Below are positions 55,349 through 64,000 of a stretch of 64,000 bases of DNA, one piece after another. Numbering within the stretch: the first letter of the stretch is position 1; each line of letters opens with the position of its first letter. The notes beneath the pieces are model-generated. The model was not told the DNA's origin and made no database searches. It was given only the letters and a program-made list of their open reading frames with translations. This stretch comes from Lachnospiraceae bacterium (GTDB taxonomy: Bacteria; Bacillota; Clostridia; Lachnospirales; Lachnospiraceae). The translations under genes were made by a program, and so were the position numbers. The DNA lies in assembly GCA_016281335.1 (NCBI GenBank), contig JAEEIK010000133.1, forward strand, positions 1 through 64,000, given 5' to 3'.

Positions 55349-56217
55349 AGATATCCGAAATATTAAATCAGGGACCGACCTTATCGCTTGAGGTGTTTCC
55401 GCCCAAGACCAGTGAGGTTTATGAAAGCGTGGAAAAGGCTACCAATGAGATAGCGGCGCTTCACCCTGATTTTATGAGTGTGACATATGGCGCCGGCGGT
55501 TCTACGAGGACCTATACTACTGCCATAGCTTCCAATGTAGAGAAAGCAGGTGTAACGGCACTGGCTCATCTTACCTGTGTAAATGCTTCGGAAGAGACCA
55601 TAAAAGACCAGCTTGAGAAACTGAAAGCTGCAGGTGTAGAGAATATACTTGCGCTCCGCGGTGATCTTCCCGAGGGAGTGGAAAGTACAGAGGACTGGAT
55701 ATATAAGCATGCAAGCGAGCTGATGCCGGTCATTAAGAAATACGGTGATTTCTGCATCGGCGGCGCCTGCTATCCGGAAAAGCATCCGGAGGCTGCAAAC
55801 CTGGCAGAAGATATAGCCAACATGAAACGTAAACAGGATGCGGGCTGTGAGTTTCTGACTACTCAGATGTTTTTTGATAATGACATCTTATATAACTATC
55901 TGTACAGGTTAAGGGATGCAGGGGTGACCATACCCGTAGTCGCCGGCATCATGCCTGTTACAAATGCAAAACAGATGGCCAGGATCATCAAACTCTCCCA
56001 GGCTTTCATACCCCGCAGGTATGTATCGCTGCTTGACCGTTTCGGCGATAAGCCGGTTGCGCTTAAACAGGCGGCCATCGCTTACGCTACCGATCAGGTC
56101 ATGGATCTGCTGGCCAACGGAGTAGAGCATATACACATCTACACGATGAACAAGCCGGATGTGGCTGCAAAGATACAGGACAATCTCTCCGAGATCATAG
56201 CGTCCTGCAAGAAATGA
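55345..56217 (+). CDS. metF: Methylenetetrahydrofolate reductase
   Basis: LSLEVFPPKTSEVYESVEKATNEIAALHPDFMSVTYGAGGSTR. Confidence 0.95.
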   Translation: MKISEILNQGPTLSLEVFPPKTSEVYESVEKATNEIAALHPDFMSVTYGAGGSTRTYTTAIASNVEKAGVTALAHLTCVNASEETIKDQLEKLKAAGVENILALRGDLPEGVESTEDWIYKHASELMPVIKKYGDFCIGGACYPEKHPEAANLAEDIANMKRKQDAGCEFLTTQMFFDNDILYNYLYRLRDAGVTIPVVAGIMPVTNAKQMARIIKLSQAFIPRRYVSLLDRFGDKPVALKQAAIAYATDQVMDLLANGVEHIHIYTMNKPDVAAKIQDNLSEIIASCKK

Positions 56218-56256
56218 TGATGCAGGAAAAGGTGAAGAACAGGAAATCTAAGATGG

Positions 56257-56285
56257 CGGTCAGCTTGCGGGCTGACCGTTTTTTA
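56257..56285 (+). terminator. Rho-independent terminator after metF
   Basis: gcggtcagcttgcgggctgaccgtttttt. Confidence 0.85.
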
Positions 56286-56333
56286 TGTTAAAATCAGACT
56301 GTGTTTCCAACAACAATCGAGAGGAAAAATGAC

Positions 56334-59300
56334 ATGAAGCTACGAAGAGCCTTGGCAGGATTTATGACCGTTGTTATGACAGTGGGACAGCTCTATGTCC
56401 CGGTAACGGCGAAAGAGGAAGAACGTGTAGAGATCACGGAACATATAGAGGAAAAATGGCCGGCAGAAGCTTCAAAGCTGTCTGAAGATGATCTCCTTAT
56501 GGGGTATCTTATGAATGAGGAGTCCGAGCCGGAGAGGATAATGCCTTATTCTGATAATGAAGAAGATGAGGAATATGCGGGGGAAGAAGCGGCATATGCG
56601 GCTGTAAAAGCGGGAGCCGGTCTTAATCCGGCTAACAAATGCGTGTATGACGCTGTAGTGGATGCATATACCCAGATCGCTGCAGGCAACCGGGCAAACG
56701 TTATTGTGGATGTGGATTTATCTGAATCTGTTAAAACCGCTTATAACTCTGAAGAGCTGGGAATTCCTATATCTGCATATAATGAGGAAGAGAGACAATA
56801 CTACGTTACCCAAGAGGCAGTTGATGCTGTCATGGAACATATAGCCTTGGATCATTCTTCGATATTCAATGCTTTATATTATGACTATCCTTACATAACC
56901 TATTGGCAGGATTCATCAGTCGGAATGGGATGGAGCTTTAACTTCAGCTGCAGCGGGTCTGTGGGAAGTGAAATCCTTTCGCTGATAAATTTTAAATGGA
57001 CTGCTTCAGTCGGAGAAGCCTACAGACCTGACGGAGCGGTTGGTGATGAAGGATATTACTATACGGTGGATACCGCTAAAACAGCTGCTGCAGCCGCAGC
57101 TGCCGATAATGCTCAGGGTATTGTGACGGCAGCAAAAGCGAATTGCAACAGCGATGAAGAGATACTCAGGTATTATTGCGTGGAACTCTGCAAAATGACT
57201 GCATATAATTATGTCTCTCTTTCTGAAGCAGGAGGAGCTAATCATGACGGAGCTCATGGGGTGGTATATGCACTGGACAATGATCCGGCTACGAAGGTCG
57301 TATGTGACGGTTATGCCCGTACATATCAGATGCTTTGTGATATGACCGAGTTTTATTCGGAGGATGTAGCCGTATACAGAGTGACCGGTGATGCCAGAGG
57401 CCTTACGGGAGAAGGCGGCGCGCACGCCTGGAATATAGCTGTAATGGAAGACGGAAAAGGATATCATATAGATACGACCTGGAGCGATTATGAATATCAG
57501 GATGATGAAGCTCTGCAGGACATTTCCGAAAGCGAACTGGAAAAACTCCTGACAAGGTATTTCATGAAGCCGGTCACCATACCGGATGAAGCGGTCAATT
57601 CTTATTATGCGGAAATAGAAGCTCTCGATATATATATAAGTGAACATTCATATATTCCATTTGGAGAAGAAAGAGAAACTGTCATTTTTGATGCGGGGAC
57701 GACTTCGATATATACGCTTCCCTTCTTTAATATGAGTTCGACTCCTTATGAATTAACCAACGTTCTTACCGCGGCAAATACAACGATAACCGTAGGAAAT
57801 CTGACTTATGACGGTACGGTTCTAAACCCGGCTGTCACAGTAGAATATAACGAAGAGATACTTACTTCAGGGACTGATTATACGCTTAAGTATTATGATG
57901 CATCCGGTAATGAGGTGACAGGTAATATCATTGATGCCGGAAGTTATACCGTCACGGTAAATGGTAAAGGTGCTTATTCGGGATCGGCAGGAAAGGATTT
58001 TGTTATTGCAGCTAAAGCGATAACTCCGACTATAGAGGTAAGCGGAAGTTATAAATTCACCGGAAGCGCGGTGACTCCGACATTTACGGTTAAGGATAAC
58101 GGAACGGTATTGACCAAAGATAAGGATTATACCGCTGCTCTTACTTCGAATATCAATGCGGGAACTGCAAAGATCACGGTGAAGAAGATAAACGGAGGAA
58201 ACTATTCCTTTGTTGCTACGGAACAGACATTTGAGATAGCCAAAGCAGATGCTCCGGTCCTGGCAGATACGGAAGTATATGCATTATTCTCAGACGATTC
58301 AACGAGGACGACGATAAGCGGTATGCCTGCAAATGCCGGGAATATAACTTATACCAAAGGGTTGGCTGCAGCAACGGGAAGTGTCCTATTGTCAGATTGG
58401 AGCATTAACGGGGACGGACAGTTGAATGCTGTTTTCAGCAATGGAGCTGATGGGGATAGCATAAGCTTTCCGATCACTGTATCTTCGACAAATTATGCGG
58501 ATGCCGAGATAAATATAATTGTGCATCTGGTGGATAAGGATATTGTGACAGTAACTGCAGCAGGAGGAAATGTTCAGAGCAAAACCTACGGCGACAGCGC
58601 ATTTAACATCAACGCATCACAGCAGGGGGATGATGCCTCTAACGGAAACTTTACTTATGAGAGCAGCAATACGGCTGTGGCAACGATAGATGCCGGCGGA
58701 ACAGTCAGTATAATCGGATGCGGAACGACTACCATCGATATCACTTATGAATCTGATACGCATAAGGGTATGGGCGCAGTAGAGTTAAAAGTCGAAAAGA
58801 AACAGCTGGATATCAGTTGGAGTAACACTTCTCTTGTATATAACGGGGCAGAACAGGGACCGACAGCCGTTATAAGCTCAGGTAAGTCAGGTGACGATGA
58901 TGTTTCGCTTGCGGTAAGCGGGGCAGCAACAGTGCCGGGAAACTATGAAGCTACAGTGACGCTTACAGGAACAAAAAAAGATAATTATTATTTAGCTGCG
59001 GATAAAGAGACTTGTTCATATACGATAGCTAAAGCCGATATTTCTTCGGCTCTGATAAGTATAGGCGGAACGTATACTTATAACGGCGAAGAACAGACTA
59101 TCAATGTGAGTTCGGTGGTACTTGACGGCAGGGATATTACGGCTTTCTGCGATATCAGCGGCAATAAACAGACTGATGCCGGAAGCTACACGCTTACGGT
59201 ATCTGCGAAAAATGATTCGAATTACAAAGGAAGCGCCACGGCAGCATATACGATAAGTAAAAAGAATGTAGTACCGGAGCTGGAATATGAAAAGGATTTT

Positions 59301-61673
59301 GTTTATACGGGCCGGGAGATAAAACCTGAAGTAACGCTGCGCGCCGACGGAAGTGTGCTTGATAAGAAGGATGTTACGATCATTTACCGTTACAATATAG
59401 CGGCGGGCATGGCGGTGATAATCGTAAAAGCTGCGGCTGACGGCAATTACAGCTTTGATCAGATACAGGGGAACTTTACCATCGGAAAAGCAGTAATGGA
59501 AGATAAGAAGGCTTCAGGCAGCGCAAGGTTCGGCCTTAACGGAAACGTGGATCTGCATGCACTGATAGAAGAAGGCGGAGTGGCTGAGATAGACGGCATT
59601 TATGATGAAGACTCCGTTCTGAAAGACCGGCCGGTGATAAAGGATAAGAAACTGGAATACTCTTTCATAAATGATGAGAATATTGCAGGAAAAAGCGCAT
59701 CGGCAAATGTGGCGGTACGTAATGCGGCAAACTATCAGGACTATCATATTATCGTTACACTTACGGTACTTTCCTGTGCACATGAAAAGACAGAGATAAG
59801 AAATGCGGCTGAAGCTAACTGTACCGAAGAAGGTTATACGGGCGATAAATACTGCAGTGAATGCGGCAAGCTCCTGGAAAAAGGCAGTGTGCTTCCCATT
59901 GATCCCGATAAGCATGATTATGACGAGGGAAGGGTTACCAAAGAGGCAAGTGTTTTTGAAGAAGGAGTGAGGACTTATCGCTGCCGGCGCTGCGGTCATG
60001 AAAGAAGCGAGGCAATAGAACGGATCGAAGTGAATGAGGAAATGGCTGAAGATATATCCGCAGTGATGGAAGATATGGATCCTGAAACGGATAATATAGA
60101 GGTTAAGAAGAAAGAGAATGAGGACGGAAGCAGTGAGACCGTCGTTACCGTCGGAGATGAGGAAGTAGTACGGACCGAAAAGGACATACATGGCGACATT
60201 GTTGAAGAAACAAAGATATGGATCACAGGCATAAAGAGCAGTTACAGCTACAGAGGAGAAGCAATAAAGCCCGAGATACATGTTTATGACGGACTGCAGA
60301 GACTGAACGAAGGAAGTGACTACAGCGTAAGCTATAAGAACAATAAGCAGAGCGGTAAAAATGCAAAGCTTATATTGAGTTTCAAGGGAAATTATAAATC
60401 TACCGAAAAGAAAGAGATCGGTTTTGAGATAACGCCCGCTGTACTCGGGACGGATGTGCTTGTTCAGGACGGAGCCGTTAATGTGGGAGGAAAGCCCTCA
60501 CTTAACGTGACATTTTCAGCAAGCGGAAAGAAGGTGCCGCTCAAAGATCTGCTGATCGATTATGAGGGTGACACGGGCAGCGCAGGAACGATCAAAGTCA
60601 CCATAAGGCCAAACAGCACAGACTACAGCGGTACAGCCACTGCTGTTATCACTGTTACGGAAGAGAAAACACTGATGCTTGAAAATGCAAAGGCTGTTAC
60701 GGATCAGAAGAAATATACCTATACGGGTAAGCCGGTTTCGGCAAATGTTATGCTGGAACTGGAGGGTAAGGAGCTTAAAGCAGGTGTACATTATACTGTA
60801 GCGCATATCGCTAACAATGTGGAACCCGGTACGGCGACAATGATACTGGAAGCCATCAAAGGTAATCCCGGAGGTTATGTAGGAAGCAAAACAGTTACAT
60901 ATAAGATAGTAAAAGGACGTATACTTACTAAGGGCGATGGTTTCAGCTTCGAAATGAGCGATAAGCAGATATATGAAAAGGGCGGAGTAAAACCTGCGCT
61001 GAAAGTGAAGGACAATGATATACTTCTTAAGGAGGGCGTGGATTACAAGCTTACGATAAAAGGGAATAAAAAAGCAGGAAAGAGCGGAAGCGTAACGGTA
61101 AAGGGAAAAGGAAAATACAAAGGAAGCGTAACTCTGAACTTTACCGTGGAAAACAGTGATATATCCAAGCTCGGAATAGTGTCGGCAGATGCAATAATCA
61201 GAGCAAAGAACTCCGAACCCGGAGCGGTGATCATTGACACAAATAAGAAACAGCTGAAAGCCGGCACAGATTACAGAATAGTTCCGGATCGTTTTAGTCC
61301 CGTGGGCGGTAAATATATGAGTGTTATGGCAGAGGGTATCGGTAATTATACCGGTGAGGTAAGGATATGGTACAGAGAAATTGAGGAGTCAAGGGATATT
61401 GCCAAGATAGCAAATATCAAGCTTTCTGCCATGCCATATTCTCAGAACGGAGCGACCATAGATAAAAATACGCTTGAAGAACTTTTTGCGGGAAAGCTTG
61501 TATACGGAAATGACTTTATCGTTGGCGGATACATAAACAACACTAAGCCGGGAACCGCAAAGCTGGTAGTAAAAGGTATAGGAAAGTACGGCGGAGTAAA
61601 GCAGATAAGTTTTAAAGTCAAGGGAAAGAAAGGTGATGTTAAGGGCGCGTACAGAGACGGAGCCTGGAAGTAA
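56334..61673 (+). CDS. Large secreted/surface protein: signal peptide, transglutaminase-like domain, multiple MBG/Ig-like repeats
   Basis: MKLRRALAGFMTVVMTVGQLYVPVTAK; TGase Cys/His/Asp in KVVCDGYARTYQMLC, GGAHAWNIAV, YHIDTTWSD; repeated YTYNGEEQTINV/YTGREIKPEVTL/YTGKPVSANVML. Confidence 0.85.
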   Translation: MKLRRALAGFMTVVMTVGQLYVPVTAKEEERVEITEHIEEKWPAEASKLSEDDLLMGYLMNEESEPERIMPYSDNEEDEEYAGEEAAYAAVKAGAGLNPANKCVYDAVVDAYTQIAAGNRANVIVDVDLSESVKTAYNSEELGIPISAYNEEERQYYVTQEAVDAVMEHIALDHSSIFNALYYDYPYITYWQDSSVGMGWSFNFSCSGSVGSEILSLINFKWTASVGEAYRPDGAVGDEGYYYTVDTAKTAAAAAAADNAQGIVTAAKANCNSDEEILRYYCVELCKMTAYNYVSLSEAGGANHDGAHGVVYALDNDPATKVVCDGYARTYQMLCDMTEFYSEDVAVYRVTGDARGLTGEGGAHAWNIAVMEDGKGYHIDTTWSDYEYQDDEALQDISESELEKLLTRYFMKPVTIPDEAVNSYYAEIEALDIYISEHSYIPFGEERETVIFDAGTTSIYTLPFFNMSSTPYELTNVLTAANTTITVGNLTYDGTVLNPAVTVEYNEEILTSGTDYTLKYYDASGNEVTGNIIDAGSYTVTVNGKGAYSGSAGKDFVIAAKAITPTIEVSGSYKFTGSAVTPTFTVKDNGTVLTKDKDYTAALTSNINAGTAKITVKKINGGNYSFVATEQTFEIAKADAPVLADTEVYALFSDDSTRTTISGMPANAGNITYTKGLAAATGSVLLSDWSINGDGQLNAVFSNGADGDSISFPITVSSTNYADAEINIIVHLVDKDIVTVTAAGGNVQSKTYGDSAFNINASQQGDDASNGNFTYESSNTAVATIDAGGTVSIIGCGTTTIDITYESDTHKGMGAVELKVEKKQLDISWSNTSLVYNGAEQGPTAVISSGKSGDDDVSLAVSGAATVPGNYEATVTLTGTKKDNYYLAADKETCSYTIAKADISSALISIGGTYTYNGEEQTINVSSVVLDGRDITAFCDISGNKQTDAGSYTLTVSAKNDSNYKGSATAAYTISKKNVVPELEYEKDFVYTGREIKPEVTLRADGSVLDKKDVTIIYRYNIAAGMAVIIVKAAADGNYSFDQIQGNFTIGKAVMEDKKASGSARFGLNGNVDLHALIEEGGVAEIDGIYDEDSVLKDRPVIKDKKLEYSFINDENIAGKSASANVAVRNAANYQDYHIIVTLTVLSCAHEKTEIRNAAEANCTEEGYTGDKYCSECGKLLEKGSVLPIDPDKHDYDEGRVTKEASVFEEGVRTYRCRRCGHERSEAIERIEVNEEMAEDISAVMEDMDPETDNIEVKKKENEDGSSETVVTVGDEEVVRTEKDIHGDIVEETKIWITGIKSSYSYRGEAIKPEIHVYDGLQRLNEGSDYSVSYKNNKQSGKNAKLILSFKGNYKSTEKKEIGFEITPAVLGTDVLVQDGAVNVGGKPSLNVTFSASGKKVPLKDLLIDYEGDTGSAGTIKVTIRPNSTDYSGTATAVITVTEEKTLMLENAKAVTDQKKYTYTGKPVSANVMLELEGKELKAGVHYTVAHIANNVEPGTATMILEAIKGNPGGYVGSKTVTYKIVKGRILTKGDGFSFEMSDKQIYEKGGVKPALKVKDNDILLKEGVDYKLTIKGNKKAGKSGSVTVKGKGKYKGSVTLNFTVENSDISKLGIVSADAIIRAKNSEPGAVIIDTNKKQLKAGTDYRIVPDRFSPVGGKYMSVMAEGIGNYTGEVRIWYREIEESRDIAKIANIKLSAMPYSQNGATIDKNTLEELFAGKLVYGNDFIVGGYINNTKPGTAKLVVKGIGKYGGVKQISFKVKGKKGDVKGAYRDGAWK

Positions 61674-61702
61674 GATGGACTGTATAAGGGAGGGGAGATA
61701 AG

Positions 61703-63448
61703 ATGGAAAGACCTGTAGTGATCAAAGATCCAAAGTATCGCTTTGACAGCTTCAAAGACGGTAAAGTGCTTGGCGGAAAAATAAGAGGAAGGCTTCCGGC
61801 CATGGGCTGGAACAGCTGGAATGCATTCGGCAGCGGTAATACAGAGGCACTGACAAAAGAGATGGCTGATCAGCTATGTGAACTTGGGCTTAAGGAACTG
61901 GGGTATGAATATGTAGTGCTTGATGATGGCTGTTACAGAAGCGAAAGGGAAGACGGAAAACTATGTAACGAGGAGGTGAAGTTTCCTTCGGGCTTTCGTG
62001 CGCTTTCCGAATATATCCATTCCAAAGGGCTTAAGTTCGGTATGTACAATGATATAGGTACAAATCTCTGCGCCGGAGCTGCGGTGGGTACCTGCGGTCA
62101 TGAGAAGGAGGATGCGAAAACCTATCTGGAATGGGGGATAGATTTCATAAAGGTGGATAACTGCTATTATCTTTGGGATAATGCAACTTTTTCGGATAAA
62201 GAGAATGCAAGGTATACTTATGCCCCATATATAAAGGAAGTACAGATAAGCGGTATTGTAAACAGCATAATGAAAGCTGAGGAGGGTGAACTCTTCGGCG
62301 GGAATATCAGGCTGGAAAACGGCGCTGCAATAAACATAGGGACCTTTGACGGAACGGGACCCGAGCACAGCCCTGTGGGTGAGATGAGCGGAGAACTCAG
62401 ATTCAGCATAAATGCCGATGCTGACGGAGAAGCAGAGATAAAGCTCTCATATGAAAGCGGAAAAGAAGAAGGAAAAGGTGAGTGGCTGCAGCTGAATGTT
62501 GAGGAGGAGAATTTCTATGATGATCTGCTTCCTGAGACAGAGGGCTTTGAATGGTCACAGCCGATAAAGATAAAGCTTAAAAAAGGCGAAAACCTAATCC
62601 GTATCATGAACCACCGAAGGCAGGAGAATACGCTCTGTTCCTATGCGGCTCTGAAAGAGGCCTTTTATGAAGCTGATCCGGATAATGAGATAGTGCTGTC
62701 CATCTGCGAATGGGGAAAGACCCAGCCGCAGAACTGGGGATATAAAGTGGGTGACTGCTGGAGAATACTGAATGATATAACCTTCCAGGTGGGAGCAGAC
62801 GGAAATCCGGGTCAGGGCGCATGGAGCGGTGATTATACCTGTTCTGTCACATCACAGTACAATAAGGCCGTGATCATGGATGAGTATGCCGGACCGGATA
62901 AGGGCTGGAACGATCCGGATATGCTGATGGTGGGGATGGACGGACTGGACCCTGATATGAACAGAACCCATTTTGCGATGTGGTGTATGATGAACGCACC
63001 GCTTATGCTTGGACTGGATCTGAGACGTGTAAAGAAGGGAGATGAACTACATAGCATCATCGCCAATAAGGAGCTGATCGCTCTGAATCAGGACAGGCTG
63101 GGCGTTCAGGCCAAGAGAGTATACTGTTCTCTTTCGGATAAGCCGGATAAAGAATATGTAAGAGATAATAACAGGATCGATATACTCGCCAAGCCGCTTG
63201 CGGACGGCAGCGTCGCAGTCTCCTGCATCAACCTGAGTGAAGAAGTATGGGAGAAGGCTGAGATATCAATGGAAACCATAGCCGCATTTTTTATGGGCAG
63301 GCTGGATCCGGCAAAGTTTCACAGAGCACCGGAGATATGGATAAAAGATCTGTGGACAGGAAAGGTGCACGGACTGGCTTCGGAGGTGCTGACATTTGAA
63401 AATATACCGGCTCACGGAAACATTACGATAAAGGTAACGCCGGCATAG
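61703..63448 (+). CDS. GH27 alpha-galactosidase-like with CBM-like insertion
   Basis: PAMGWNSWNAFGSGNTEALTKEMADQLCELGLKELGYEYVVLDDGCY..WGIDFIKVDNCYY; resumes at IVLSICEWGKTQPQNWGYKVGDCWRILNDI. Confidence 0.88.
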   Translation: MERPVVIKDPKYRFDSFKDGKVLGGKIRGRLPAMGWNSWNAFGSGNTEALTKEMADQLCELGLKELGYEYVVLDDGCYRSEREDGKLCNEEVKFPSGFRALSEYIHSKGLKFGMYNDIGTNLCAGAAVGTCGHEKEDAKTYLEWGIDFIKVDNCYYLWDNATFSDKENARYTYAPYIKEVQISGIVNSIMKAEEGELFGGNIRLENGAAINIGTFDGTGPEHSPVGEMSGELRFSINADADGEAEIKLSYESGKEEGKGEWLQLNVEEENFYDDLLPETEGFEWSQPIKIKLKKGENLIRIMNHRRQENTLCSYAALKEAFYEADPDNEIVLSICEWGKTQPQNWGYKVGDCWRILNDITFQVGADGNPGQGAWSGDYTCSVTSQYNKAVIMDEYAGPDKGWNDPDMLMVGMDGLDPDMNRTHFAMWCMMNAPLMLGLDLRRVKKGDELHSIIANKELIALNQDRLGVQAKRVYCSLSDKPDKEYVRDNNRIDILAKPLADGSVAVSCINLSEEVWEKAEISMETIAAFFMGRLDPAKFHRAPEIWIKDLWTGKVHGLASEVLTFENIPAHGNITIKVTPA

Positions 63449-63452
63449 TAAG

Positions 63453-63893
63453 ATGTCATATATAAGCAAAGCAGAGTTTATCAGAAAAATCGGCAAAGTG
63501 GCGGGGTTATCCGATATGGATAACGCGCCGGAAGCCGCGCTTAACTGCGGATGGATAGAAGCACAGGATATAAGGGATGCGGATGCTGATATCAGCAGAT
63601 ATGAGGCAGCAAGGATCACACATCTGTTCCTTCTTAAAGAAAAGCTTAAGAAGGATATTCCTGACATCAGCAAAGCCCGGATACTCCGGGATCTTTATGA
63701 CTGCAGAGTATGCGTAAACCATGTGGCGCAGGTATTCTTAAGAGGGCTGATAGGACCAAGGGAAATACCGGGAGTGACTAAGGGCAGTTTCCTTATATTT
63801 GACGGAAGAGACAGACTGAAAGAAGAGGAAGCAGGGTACCTGTTAGAAAAATTGAGAGAATTGTGTGGTGAAACACATAATGAAGTACCATAG
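63453..63893 (+). CDS. Hypothetical protein
   Basis: Intact 146-aa ORF directly after GH27 gene. Confidence 0.6.
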   Translation: MSYISKAEFIRKIGKVAGLSDMDNAPEAALNCGWIEAQDIRDADADISRYEAARITHLFLLKEKLKKDIPDISKARILRDLYDCRVCVNHVAQVFLRGLIGPREIPGVTKGSFLIFDGRDRLKEEEAGYLLEKLRELCGETHNEVP

Positions 63894-63902
63894 GTTTACA
63901 TA

Positions 63903-63948
63903 ACCACTATATGTGGTATTAGACAGTGGGCTGTATATCTGATAAAAT
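63903..63948 (+). promoter_or_regulatory. Palindromic operator-like ACCACTATATGTGGT just upstream of a candidate promoter (TAGACA-17-TAAAAT)
   Basis: accactatatgtggtattagacagtgggctgtatatctgataaaat. Confidence 0.5.
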
Positions 63949-64000
63949 ACATAAGCGCAGGGGTGACCCTGTGCTTTGTGTTGTATAAATATTTGACATA

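Noticed and set aside
59514-60281. 255-aa minus-strand ORF
   Set aside because: Antisense within the surface protein gene; no RBS or domain support.

Overview
The window looks like a chromosomal segment of a Lachnospiraceae-like Clostridium (Firmicutes); taxonomy is inferred from gene content only. It has two parts. (A) About 0-22 kb is a dense, all-plus-strand array of small enzymes that modify small molecules or clean up metabolites. It contains about 10 GNAT acetyltransferase domains (one SatA-like), P-loop kinases (one CPT-like), a GNAT-APH(3') fusion, a GNAT-GNAT fusion, a GNAT-MGMT fusion, a DfrA-like DHFR-GNAT fusion, a SAM methyltransferase-pyrophosphatase-like fusion, two Nudix hydrolases, a Mug/UDG-type glycosylase, an S66/MccF-like peptidase and a GT1-type glycosyltransferase. 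At least 15 copies of a ~28-bp REP-like repeat (core GGGGACGGTTCTC / GAGAACCGTCCCC) are threaded through it, together with one Y1/HUH RAYT-like transposase. The repeats sit against ribosome-binding sites, supply stop codons and C-terminal tails, and in one case lie in frame as the linker between two fused domains. (B) About 22-64 kb is mostly ordinary chromosome: LytTR/DUF3021/ABC module, rpsO-pnp, nrdR, a two-component system, GH27 enzymes, cheV, hisHF, ung, lysA, rluB, murI, efp, two tRNAs, polA-coaE, metF, and a large transglutaminase/Ig-like surface protein. The strongest candidate for an undescribed system is the REP/RAYT-threaded array in part A. A second candidate is the protein encoded after cheV, which carries four repeats resembling the FliM N-terminal CheY-binding peptide. 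All calls come from reading the sequence; no database searches were run.
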